This document shows, in pieces, positions 9,847 through 18,359 of a stretch of DNA of 64,000 nt. The notes beneath the pieces were generated by a model. That model was not told where the DNA came from and searched no databases. It saw only the letters and a list, made by a program, of their open reading frames with translations. The stretch is from the NCBI GenBank assembly GCA_910588215.1, contig CAJUQJ010000004.1, positions 55,839-119,838 of the forward strand, read 5' to 3'. A program made the translations under genes and the position numbers. This DNA comes from an uncultured Lachnospiraceae bacterium (lineage in GTDB: Bacteria > Bacillota > Clostridia > Lachnospirales > Lachnospiraceae). Positions within the stretch are counted from its first letter, which is position 1; each line of letters opens with the position of its first letter.

Positions 9847-11061
9847 ATGTCAAACATAAAGATCAGAGATATCAGAGCCATAGCAACGGCTCCGAAAGGA
9901 GTCGACCTTGTCGTAGTCAAGGTAGAGACGACGGAACCGGGGCTGTACGGATTGGGTTGCGCGACATTTACGCAGCGTTGGCAGGCTGTAGTTACGGCGT
10001 TGGAAGTGAATTTGAAACCGATTCTTGTCGGCAGGAGTGTAGATGACATTGAGGATCTGTGGGAATCTGCTGTCGGGAGTTCCTATTGGCGGCGAGGACC
10101 TGTACTGAACAATGCCATTTCCGGTGTGGACGAGGCGCTTTGGGACATTAAAGGCAAAATGGCGGGTATGCCGGTGTATCAGCTTCTTGGCGGAAGGTGC
10201 CGACAGGGAGCTGCGGTATACAGGCATGCGCACGGAGAAAGTTATGCGGATATGAAAGAGGAGATTCAAAAATATATCGATCAGGGTGTTCGTTATGTGC
10301 GGGTAGGATGCAAGGAGATGGATGGAACCGCATTGGCGCCGATCGTCAAAACCGACGGTGCGAAAGAAGGCGCTTATTTTACAAATGCAGGAATGCCAGA
10401 GTTTCTGAGTGAAATGTTCCGGCGTCTGAGAGAAGACTTTCGCGGCCAGGATATCCATTTTTGCTATGATGTTCATGAGCATATGTCCCCGATCGAAGCA
10501 CTGCAAACGGCAAAGGCTGTCGAGCCGTATGATCTGTTGTTTCTGGAAGACGCGCTGTCTCCGGAAAACAGTGACTGGTTTCGCATGATACGTATGCAGA
10601 GTCATGTGCCGATTGCCATGGGAGAATTGTTCACAAACCCGGCGGAATATAAGGGGCTGATCTCCGCCGGAATGATCGACTATATCCGCTGCCATATCAG
10701 TATGCTGGGCGGAATCACGCCGGCAAAGAAACTGGCGGTTTTTGCAGAGTTTTATGGTGTGAAGACGGCGTGGCACGGGCCGCATGATATTTCTCCGGCA
10801 GGGGTGGCGGCACAGTTGCACATTGATGTGAATGTGCCTAATTTCGGTATTCAGGAATTTTATGGATTTTCTGAGATCGAGAAGGAAATGTTTCCCGGAT
10901 GTCCGGAGACAAAAGACGGCTATCTGTATCCCAGCGAGGTACCGGGCCTGGGGATCGATTTGGATGAGAAAATGGCCAAAGAGTATCCGGCACAGTTTAG
11001 GGAACATGCGCACGACTGGTTTTTGACAAGGCTTCCTGACGGAACGCCGGTAAGGCCGTAA
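9847..11061 (+). CDS. Enolase-superfamily sugar-acid dehydratase, mannonate dehydratase (ManD/RspA)-like
   Basis: 404 residues from ATG 9847. N-terminal capping domain (IKIRDIRAIATAPKG) and (beta/alpha)7-beta barrel. Metal ligands match the ManD pattern: Asp in CYDVHEHMSP (about 207), Glu in FLEDALSPEN (about 234), Glu in MGELFTNP (about 259), and the catalytic His/Asp segment TAWHGPHDISPAG (about 310). Loop features such as GGRCRQGAAVYRHAHG resemble RspA/ManD proteins. The family dehydrates D-mannonate or D-gluconate to the 2-keto-3-deoxy acid, but many members have low activity and unknown substrates. Next to a lactonase, an SDR and a rhamnosidase, a six-carbon or 6-deoxy sugar acid is plausible. 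Confidence 0.88.
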   Translation: MSNIKIRDIRAIATAPKGVDLVVVKVETTEPGLYGLGCATFTQRWQAVVTALEVNLKPILVGRSVDDIEDLWESAVGSSYWRRGPVLNNAISGVDEALWDIKGKMAGMPVYQLLGGRCRQGAAVYRHAHGESYADMKEEIQKYIDQGVRYVRVGCKEMDGTALAPIVKTDGAKEGAYFTNAGMPEFLSEMFRRLREDFRGQDIHFCYDVHEHMSPIEALQTAKAVEPYDLLFLEDALSPENSDWFRMIRMQSHVPIAMGELFTNPAEYKGLISAGMIDYIRCHISMLGGITPAKKLAVFAEFYGVKTAWHGPHDISPAGVAAQLHIDVNVPNFGIQEFYGFSEIEKEMFPGCPETKDGYLYPSEVPGLGIDLDEKMAKEYPAQFREHAHDWFLTRLPDGTPVRP

Positions 11062-11081
11062 GATACGGGGAGGACTTAGAG

Positions 11082-12368
11082 ATGCGGGCAAAATTTGTAA
11101 ACGGCGGCTGCACTGATATAGAGAACGGAAGTATCGCAGGAGCGGCGGAGCGGCAAAGGAGAAAAAATGAAGTGATCCATATCCTTAGAAATATAAGCCA
11201 GGCGACTTCAACACAATTGACTTCGGGCGCGTTTGCAACGGCGTTTATGTTGTTTATCGGCCTGAATACCGAGAAGATCAGCATGGTTAATTTCGCAGCC
11301 AATATGGGACTCTTCGTGGCGAGCGTACTGGTGATCTTTGCATATAATTGGGATAAACAGGGGCTTGGCATTATTCGGGCAGGTTCTGTAGGAAATATCC
11401 TGATACCTGGAGGGATGCTAATCGCCGGATATTTGTATTTGTACAGTCTTGATGCGGCATGGATATTAATGATCCTATTTGGACTGATTGGAAATACGGC
11501 ATTTTCCATGCGGAACAGCGCGGAAATCAACGCGGTTCCCATGCTGTTTGGCAGGGAACGGTATGCACTGGTGACAGGACGATGCGGATACTGGGGCGGG
11601 CTTGTGACGTTGGCTATCAGCTTGATCACTATATTTGTTCTGGAACCGGGGCGGAATGTAGAGTACTATCGAACCTTCTTCCTGATTTCCACACTACTGA
11701 TGGTATTCTATGGGATGTTGGCATTCGGATTTCATAGGCCGGCGGACTGGAAAGAGAATAAGCAGTTCCGCGTGGATCTGCGCTTACTGCGGACAAAGAA
11801 GTATCTGTTTGCGAGTATGCCGCATTTAACGAGAGGCATCGGTGCGGCAGCGCTTGCCTTGTGGCCGGCAACGATCATGTCACATTTGGATATGACGCCC
11901 CTTTTAAGCTCCGCGTTGATTCCTCTCGCGATAGCGGCGGAGATCATCGGAAGCTATTTGTATTTAAAGATCAGCAGAGTTATGAAACCGGGTACGATGA
12001 CAATGACAGGTTATATCATCAGCGCAGTATTCATGTTTATTACGCCGTTGATCCGTACAACGCCGTGTTTTTTTGCCTGTTACTTTACTTATTTTCTGCT
12101 GACATCCGCTTTTACCAAAGCGCTGATGGCCGCATTCATTTATTCCTGTGAGGAGGAGGAACTGGCGCTGATCTCATCGTTCCATGTATTGTACTATGCG
12201 CTGGCATTTTGTCCGGCGGCAATCCTGTTTGGGAAATATATGGATGAGTATACGGTGCCTTGCATGACGGCAGCGGGCATCATCTACATCTGCAGCGGAA
12301 TTATGATGTGCATCTTTTTCAGGAAGCCGGTGGAACAGACAGCTGTCCGGAAAAGGGAAAGGAAATGA
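11082..12368 (+). CDS. MFS-like multi-pass membrane transporter
   Basis: 428 residues with about 12 hydrophobic segments and a charged central loop (PADWKENKQFRVDLRLLRTKKY), typical of two six-helix halves. A 35-residue hydrophilic N-terminus precedes the first helix. Specific family motifs are weak, so the substrate is unknown. In context it could import a released sugar or aglycone, or export a by-product. GGGGAGG sits before ATG 11082, and the stop overlaps the next start as ATGA, so it belongs to the glycoside operon. Confidence 0.7.
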   Translation: MRAKFVNGGCTDIENGSIAGAAERQRRKNEVIHILRNISQATSTQLTSGAFATAFMLFIGLNTEKISMVNFAANMGLFVASVLVIFAYNWDKQGLGIIRAGSVGNILIPGGMLIAGYLYLYSLDAAWILMILFGLIGNTAFSMRNSAEINAVPMLFGRERYALVTGRCGYWGGLVTLAISLITIFVLEPGRNVEYYRTFFLISTLLMVFYGMLAFGFHRPADWKENKQFRVDLRLLRTKKYLFASMPHLTRGIGAAALALWPATIMSHLDMTPLLSSALIPLAIAAEIIGSYLYLKISRVMKPGTMTMTGYIISAVFMFITPLIRTTPCFFACYFTYFLLTSAFTKALMAAFIYSCEEEELALISSFHVLYYALAFCPAAILFGKYMDEYTVPCMTAAGIIYICSGIMMCIFFRKPVEQTAVRKRERK

Positions 12369-13516
12369 CCATGGGAAGAAACAGACTTTATGGAATAGGC
12401 GAACCTGTTACGATTGACGTGCTTCGGGGAAAGACGACTTCCGAGGCTGCGGTAGGGATCATGAATGACCTGGGCGTTACGGCATTTCGGGAATGGATGT
12501 GGGCAGCTATGAATCCGGCGCCGGAGGACTATGAGAGGATCTGTGCGGCGTATGACAGGACGTTGGATCTTTGTGTAAGATCGGATATAGAAGTTACCGG
12601 GGTAGCCGGTCCGACGATTCCTTATGAGATCAATCATGGAAACGGGATGCCGTACAGAGATCTGACGCCGGGAAGCGATTACCGGCGTGTGCTCACGGAA
12701 ACAGAGCGAAACTGGGAGCGGATCGTCAGCAGATTTCCGCAGATTAGACAGTGGGAGGTGGGGAACGAATGGAATTTCCGGCTGTTTATGCATCCGATCG
12801 GGTGGAAGGAGGGGGACAAAGGTTTTACGATCGATGAAATGATGCTCATTGCATGTGATCTGATGTATGTATCTGCCAGAGGCATCAGAAAGGCGAATCC
12901 GGAATGTACCGTAGTCAGCTTCTCACCGACGCCTGACGGGCAGCATCAGTATCTGCCGGAAGGCGTGCCGTCCTGTTACGGCATAGCGGTATGTTTAGAC
13001 CTCATGTACAGAAACATTAAGGAAGGCAGATCGTTCTCGCGAAATACGGACGATTATTTTGATATGGTTGCATGGCATCCTTATCTATCTACGCAGATGG
13101 GCTACGCTCCTTATACTACGGCATATCCGGCCGAAAAGATGTACCTTACGGACGATATGCCGGATGCGCTTTGGAAGAATTACAATGATATGGCATATCA
13201 TGTCATGGCAAAATATGGCGATGGGAAGAAGAAGGTATTGCTCACGGAGTTTGGCTTTTCAGACTGTGGAGATCCGGAACGCGAGAAAGCGCAGGCAGCG
13301 CTGATCCCGCGGTGCTTCGAGCTGTTGCGTGAGATGCCGTATGTAAAGACATGTCATTTCTTCCGGCTGCTTGAGGAGGAGGATTCTGCTGCGTCGGAGA
13401 ACGGGATTTTTACGAACGAATCGGAGTCGAAATTTGGCATTGTGCGGGAAGCCGTACATGAGTATATGTATCGTACGAAAGCGCTGGAATTGAAAAAGGT
13501 GTACAGAGAATCTTGA
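12365..13516 (+). CDS. TIM-barrel glycoside hydrolase, clan GH-A type (family not identified)
   Basis: 383 residues from ATG 12365 (ATG 12371 is equally possible). WEVGNEWNF supplies the Asn-Glu acid/base pair of clan GH-A (Glu about 135), and VLLTEFGFSD the strand-7 nucleophile (Glu about 295); VAWHPYLSTQMGY fits the substrate-binding loop. No signal peptide, so it acts in the cytoplasm on imported material. The exact family is not clear; GH39- or GH5-like are possibilities. It is coupled to the transporter gene upstream and followed by a GH1 gene. Confidence 0.72.
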   Translation: MTMGRNRLYGIGEPVTIDVLRGKTTSEAAVGIMNDLGVTAFREWMWAAMNPAPEDYERICAAYDRTLDLCVRSDIEVTGVAGPTIPYEINHGNGMPYRDLTPGSDYRRVLTETERNWERIVSRFPQIRQWEVGNEWNFRLFMHPIGWKEGDKGFTIDEMMLIACDLMYVSARGIRKANPECTVVSFSPTPDGQHQYLPEGVPSCYGIAVCLDLMYRNIKEGRSFSRNTDDYFDMVAWHPYLSTQMGYAPYTTAYPAEKMYLTDDMPDALWKNYNDMAYHVMAKYGDGKKKVLLTEFGFSDCGDPEREKAQAALIPRCFELLREMPYVKTCHFFRLLEEEDSAASENGIFTNESESKFGIVREAVHEYMYRTKALELKKVYRES

Positions 13517-13663
13517 TGAAAACATAGTAACAGTCCAGCCCAGGTCTTTGCATTTACTGCAAAGGTCGTGAGAACGCATAAGGGTTGAGAAAAATCCGGA
13601 CTCTTTGCCGAAGGCTGAATAGTTACAAAACGTATGTGCCGGCAGGTATGGAAAGGAGCATTT

Positions 13664-15010
13664 ATGAGATATACATTTCCAAAGGATTTTATGTGGGGAG
13701 TGGCCACTGCGGCCGCACAGATTGAAGGGGCGGCGTTTGAGGGAGGAAGAGGACCGTCCATATGGGACGTGTTCAGCAGGCTGCCAGGAAAGATTAAAAA
13801 CGACGGCAGACCGGATGTGGCTTGTGATTCTTACCATTTATACGAGAAGGATGTCGCGCTGATGAAAGAAATGGGGGTCAAAACGTACCGATTCTCCTTT
13901 TCCTGGCCGAGGATCATTCCGGACGGGTCAGGAGAGGTAAATCCAGAAGGTATACGGTATTACAAAGAATTGATCGCATGCCTGAAGAAGAATGGAATTG
14001 TACCGAACGCGACTATGTACCATTGGGATCTACCCTATGCGCTTCAGGTAAAAGGCGGATTCGGAAACCGGGAGATCATAACATGGTTTAAGCATTATGC
14101 GGAGGTGCTGCTGGACAATTTCGGCGAGGATGTAGATCTGTGGGTTACTTTTAATGAGCCGATCGCTGTATATGTCGGACATGCGCTGGGCTTTTTTGCG
14201 CCGGGGCTGCAGGATGAGAAATATGCGAGACAATGTCTGCACCATCTGCTGGTGTGCCATGGAGAGGTGGTCCGTATGTTCCGGGAGAGGAATCTGCAGA
14301 ATGCGAAGATCGGTATTGTCGTAGACGTGTGGAAGCATTATCCGGCCAGAGCCGGAAATGAGGAGGACGAAGCGTCTGCGGTTTACAACAATGAGATTAC
14401 CGGATATGGTATGTTCCTGCATCCGCTGTTCCTGGGAGGGTATTCGGGAGAACTGCAAAAGTATCTGAAGGAGCAGGATATGGAGCCGGTGACGGAAGAA
14501 GGCGATTTCGAGATTATGCGGCGTAAGGTGGATTTCTATGGGCTGAATTTCTACAATGGCCTATATGATAATGCAGAGGAATTGCGGGCGAGAGAAAAAG
14601 CGCAGAAGGAAGGCGGTAATTATCAGGACAGGCCGGAGTCTCATCCGGAAGCAATCAGAGACGTCCTGCATATGTTGGTAGAGAAATACAAAGTGGATGT
14701 ACCTATTTACATCACGGAGAACGGGCTGCCGCAGGATGCCGGGGAAGGACGGGAGAAGAATCTGGACGATCAGGAACGGATCGATTATGTGAAAGATGTG
14801 CTCAGCGCCCTGCATGAGACCATGGAGGATGGCATTCAGGTGAAAGGATATTATATGTGGTCGCTTCTTGACAACTTCGAATGGTCTGCAGGTTATGCCG
14901 CAAGATACGGACTGTATTATACGGATTATCAGACGCTGGAAAGAATTCCGAAGAAGAGTGCGGGCTGGTATCGCCAGGTAATAGCAGAGAATGGATTCGA
15001 CGTAGAGTAA
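13664..15010 (+). CDS. GH1 family beta-glucosidase
   Basis: 448 residues from ATG 13664 (GAAAGGAGC just upstream). It opens FPKDFMWGVATAAAQIEGA, the GH1 signature. The acid/base Glu is in VTFNEP (about 165) and the nucleophile in IYITENG (about 352). WSLLDNFEWSAGYAARYGLYYTDY gives the aglycone/substrate-site residues. Length is normal for the family and there is no signal peptide. It probably removes a beta-linked glucose from the imported glycoside. A TTTGC/GCAAA hairpin lies in the 147-bp gap before it, with no U-run. Confidence 0.93.
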   Translation: MRYTFPKDFMWGVATAAAQIEGAAFEGGRGPSIWDVFSRLPGKIKNDGRPDVACDSYHLYEKDVALMKEMGVKTYRFSFSWPRIIPDGSGEVNPEGIRYYKELIACLKKNGIVPNATMYHWDLPYALQVKGGFGNREIITWFKHYAEVLLDNFGEDVDLWVTFNEPIAVYVGHALGFFAPGLQDEKYARQCLHHLLVCHGEVVRMFRERNLQNAKIGIVVDVWKHYPARAGNEEDEASAVYNNEITGYGMFLHPLFLGGYSGELQKYLKEQDMEPVTEEGDFEIMRRKVDFYGLNFYNGLYDNAEELRAREKAQKEGGNYQDRPESHPEAIRDVLHMLVEKYKVDVPIYITENGLPQDAGEGREKNLDDQERIDYVKDVLSALHETMEDGIQVKGYYMWSLLDNFEWSAGYAARYGLYYTDYQTLERIPKKSAGWYRQVIAENGFDVE

Positions 15011-15024
15011 GAGGGGAAGAGAAA

Positions 15025-16512
15025 ATGAAGCATTTACTGGTGGAAACAAAAAGCGGTAAAATCCAGGGATTTGAGGAGCACGGACTAACGAAATTTCTGG
15101 GGATTCCCTATGCGCAGAAGCCTGTGAACGAACTGCGGTTTAAAAGGGCGAGGAAGGCGGAAGCATGGGGAGGTGTCCTGCAGGCGGACCGTTATGGAGA
15201 TGCGGCGCCGCAATTCGACCATGGGCGGTATCAAGGCAGCGAAGATTGTCTGACGCTGAATATCGTGCGAAAGGCAGAGGACGATAAACTTCCGGTATTC
15301 GTCTGGATACACGGAGGCGGATTCATGACGGGCTGCGCGAGCGATCCGCTGTATGCCGGAGAAAGCTTTGCGAGGGACGGGATTCTTTATGTGAGCATTC
15401 AGTATCGGCTTAATGTGCTGGGTTTTTTTAATTTCAGTATTTATCAGGGCTGTGAAGATTTCGAGACGAACAGAGGACTCTCGGACATGGTGATTGCTCT
15501 GCAATGGATTCATGAGAATATAGAAGCCTTTGGCGGCGATTCGGAGAATATAACGGTTGGAGGGGAAAGCGCCGGCGGTTCTGCCGTGACCGCGCTGCTG
15601 GCAGTGACGGCGGTCAGAGGATGTTTCCAGAAAGCCATAGCGGAAAGCGCGGTATGTAATTGTGTTACGACACTGGAGAGGACGCGGGAGAACATGGATC
15701 TATATATGGAAGGAATGGGATGGACGCAGAAGGATCTGGGCAGACTGCGCACTATGCCGGCGGAGGAGATGATTCCGGGAGTCATGCATGTATCGGCCAA
15801 ACATCAGTATAAGAATCCCGGGATCTTTCTTCCGGGACCGGTCATTGACGATCTGCTCCCGGTTCGTCCTCTTGATGCGATCCGGGCGGGCAGCGCCAGG
15901 GGTGTGAAACTTCTTATAGGCACCAACCTTCATGAGGGCACCATGTTCGTCCATCCGGAGAATACGGGCTTTCCCAACAGCTGGGAGATGGTGCGGGAAA
16001 TGTTTATAAAGAACGGCAATGAAAACGGATACGCGGATATACAAAGATATTATCTCCGGAAGGATTTTGACCGTGATTTCGGGGACGTATTTGTTCATTT
16101 TGCTACGGATTATGCTTTTGAGATGCCGGCAGTCAAGGCGGCGCTGGCACAGAGGGAATATGGGGATACCTATATGTATCGTTTCGAGTTTCTGCCCAAA
16201 AGCGCCGCGGAGAATGGGATGCTCGTATCTCATGCCTTTGAACTGCCATGTGTGTTTGATGTACGGAAGCATGAATTCAGCCGTCTCTTTTTCGAGGGGG
16301 AGACGCAGGAAGCGTCAGACCGCATTGTCGGGGATGTTCATAGGCCGTGGGTTAATTTTATCAAAAGCGGAGAACCGGATCCGGAGAACTGGCCGTTGTT
16401 TGAGGGAGTCTGCGGGCCGGTCCGTGTGTTTGACCGCAGGACGCGTACGGAACAAATGGACCGAAGCGATATGATGGCTGTCTGGGGCGATCTCCGGTTT
16501 TATGAGGAGTAA
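15025..16512 (+). CDS. Type-B carboxylesterase family hydrolase
   Basis: 495 residues from ATG 15025 (GAGGGGAAGAG upstream). The oxyanion hole HGGGFMTG, nucleophile elbow GGESAGGSA (Ser about 182), an acid in IGTNLHEGTMF and a His in LVSHAFELPCVFDV fit the alpha/beta-hydrolase triad. There is no secretion signal. In a glycoside cluster it may remove acyl groups (acetyl, hydroxycinnamoyl) from imported plant glycosides; the substrate is inferred. It starts 14 bases after the GH1 gene. Confidence 0.88.
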   Translation: MKHLLVETKSGKIQGFEEHGLTKFLGIPYAQKPVNELRFKRARKAEAWGGVLQADRYGDAAPQFDHGRYQGSEDCLTLNIVRKAEDDKLPVFVWIHGGGFMTGCASDPLYAGESFARDGILYVSIQYRLNVLGFFNFSIYQGCEDFETNRGLSDMVIALQWIHENIEAFGGDSENITVGGESAGGSAVTALLAVTAVRGCFQKAIAESAVCNCVTTLERTRENMDLYMEGMGWTQKDLGRLRTMPAEEMIPGVMHVSAKHQYKNPGIFLPGPVIDDLLPVRPLDAIRAGSARGVKLLIGTNLHEGTMFVHPENTGFPNSWEMVREMFIKNGNENGYADIQRYYLRKDFDRDFGDVFVHFATDYAFEMPAVKAALAQREYGDTYMYRFEFLPKSAAENGMLVSHAFELPCVFDVRKHEFSRLFFEGETQEASDRIVGDVHRPWVNFIKSGEPDPENWPLFEGVCGPVRVFDRRTRTEQMDRSDMMAVWGDLRFYEE

Positions 16513-16606
16513 AGACTGTACTGGTGCTGAGCCGAGTATTTATGCGGCATGGCATCTGACGCACTATCCGGTGTCTGATAGAACACAACAGAAATGAGGA
16601 ATTCAT

Positions 16607-17773
16607 ATGAAAAATCAAAATCAAGTTAAGCCGGTTCCTATTGGGATCATTGGAGCCGGCATGATCAGCAGGACCTACCTGGATTCACTGATTGCCAAAT
16701 TCGATATCATAAAGGTGGAGGCTATTGCGGACCGCAGCGGTGAGAGGGCCGGAGAACTAGCAAAAGAATACGGGATTCGGGCAGTTACGGTGGATCAGAT
16801 ACTGGAGGATGAAACTATCGAGATTATCGTAAATCTGACGCCGCCCGGAGCGCACGGAGAAGTGATTGAAAAAATATTAAATAGCGGCAAGCATGCGTAT
16901 ACGGAGAAATGCTTTGCGCTTACGACGGATATCGCGGCAAAACTGTGCAGACTGGCGGATGAAAAGGGATTATACCTGGGCTGTGCACCGGATACATTCT
17001 TCTCGGGCTGGGCACAAAGTGCAAGGCGTCTGATTGATTCGGGGGTTCTTGGAACGATTACGTCGTTTGCCATGGTGGGGAACCGGGATAATGAGAGACT
17101 GCTCTCGGCAATGGACTATATGAACCGGCCGGGCGGCGGGATCATTCTGGATTATTCCGTATATTATTTGACGAATCTGATCAATATGCTGGGACCGGTA
17201 CGCCGGGTAAGTGCAAATATCAAAGCGCCGTATCCGACGCATGTCAATCAATTTGAATTGTCCCCGCACTTTGGAGAGACGTTTGACTCGCCCAATGAGA
17301 GCCAGTTTTATTCCGTTCTGGAGTTGGAAAACGGCATTACAGGAACAGTGTCCATCAATGCAGACAGTGTCTTTTTCGATCAGACTTATTATGCGGTCTA
17401 TGGTAATAAGGGCATTATGTATCTGGGCTGTCCGGACTGGTTTGCGGGGCAGGTTTACATCTATGATAATACCTATGATTTTGCGCAGGCGGAAACGCCT
17501 AAGCGGATCCTGCAGGAGAATCCGTTTGGATTCAACAAGGATTCCAGGGGTGTAGGCGTGGCTGATATGGCATGGGCGATACGTGAAGGGCGAGGAGCGA
17601 GAGCTTCCAAGGAGAGGGCCTTTCATGTGATGGATATACAAGAATGTATGGTAAAGAGCCATGAGAATAACGGCGTTTTCATAACGGTAAATTCTACCTG
17701 TGAACGGGCGCAGCCATTGACTGTTCCGATAGGGAAAGACGAGAGCAGTCTGATAACGCAATACACGGAGTGA
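16607..17773 (+). CDS. Gfo/Idh/MocA family NAD(P)-dependent oxidoreductase
   Basis: 388 residues. The Rossmann motif is GIIGAGMISRTYLDS, HAYTEKCFAL corresponds to the EKP-type motif (here EKC), and the C-terminal beta-sheet domain contains RPGGGIILDYSVYYL with the catalytic-region Asp/Tyr. The family oxidises or reduces sugar hydroxyls. Sugar C3 oxidation can prepare glycosides for elimination-type cleavage, an idea worth testing here. A paralogue with the same CAPDTF/SAPDTF region lies at 33688. Start supported by GAGGAATT. Confidence 0.88.
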   Translation: MKNQNQVKPVPIGIIGAGMISRTYLDSLIAKFDIIKVEAIADRSGERAGELAKEYGIRAVTVDQILEDETIEIIVNLTPPGAHGEVIEKILNSGKHAYTEKCFALTTDIAAKLCRLADEKGLYLGCAPDTFFSGWAQSARRLIDSGVLGTITSFAMVGNRDNERLLSAMDYMNRPGGGIILDYSVYYLTNLINMLGPVRRVSANIKAPYPTHVNQFELSPHFGETFDSPNESQFYSVLELENGITGTVSINADSVFFDQTYYAVYGNKGIMYLGCPDWFAGQVYIYDNTYDFAQAETPKRILQENPFGFNKDSRGVGVADMAWAIREGRGARASKERAFHVMDIQECMVKSHENNGVFITVNSTCERAQPLTVPIGKDESSLITQYTE

Positions 17774-17816
17774 TTTAGAACATAAACAAGTCTGATAAAC
17801 AGTAGGAGGAATTGAA

Positions 17817-18359
17817 ATGATCGTTCAGGCAAATGCACATATTGGTTTTAACTGTAAAAATCTGGATGCAAGCGTTAAATTTTATGAGGATATGCTGGGA
17901 TGCAAAGAAAAGTTTTCCCTATACTATGGAGATTTAATCCCGAAAGAGCAGGAGCGGAGGAATAGAATGGATCCGCAGGAACTGGAGCGTCTGGAGAAGA
18001 TTAAAGATGTCAGATGGATCGTGTATCTGGAGTGGATGGACGGTTACTTTATCGAACTGTTTGATGAAGTGACGGCACATGTTGAGAATCTGCCGGATCC
18101 GACAAAATATGGCTATACACACTTTTCTTTTGTCGTAGATGATATTCAGGCATTTTATCAGGAATTGGTGGATAAAGGGGCAGAGGAGTATATTGACATT
18201 CTTCCGGGGCCAAGTATTGACCGCAATAAGACCATGTGGTTTCATGACCCGGACGGAAATAAAATCGAGGTACACGAATTTGGACCGACAGCCATGCAGA
18301 AGGTTGGCAGGGAAGTTCCGAAGGGAGCGGAGAAGGAGTTTGAAGAATGGATTTCTTAA
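17817..18359 (+). CDS. VOC superfamily (glyoxalase/dioxygenase-fold) protein
   Basis: 180 residues. Paired beta-alpha-beta-beta-beta modules are visible: HIGFNCKNLDASVKFYEDMLG at the start, and a second half with YTHFSFVVDDIQAFYQELVDKG and FHDPDGNKIEVHEFG. Probable metal ligands are His10, the Glu in WMDGYFIELFD, His in YTHFSF and Glu in KIEVHE. The reaction is not evident: glyoxalase, epimerase, lyase or extradiol-type enzymes share the fold. GGAGGAATT precedes the ATG; the end overlaps the rhamnosidase start by 13 bp. Confidence 0.82.
   Translation: MIVQANAHIGFNCKNLDASVKFYEDMLGCKEKFSLYYGDLIPKEQERRNRMDPQELERLEKIKDVRWIVYLEWMDGYFIELFDEVTAHVENLPDPTKYGYTHFSFVVDDIQAFYQELVDKGAEEYIDILPGPSIDRNKTMWFHDPDGNKIEVHEFGPTAMQKVGREVPKGAEKEFEEWIS

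Noticed and set aside
13546..13564. CTTTGC/GCAAAG hairpin before the GH1 gene as a terminator
   Set aside because: Short stem, no U-run, and neighbouring genes look co-transcribed.
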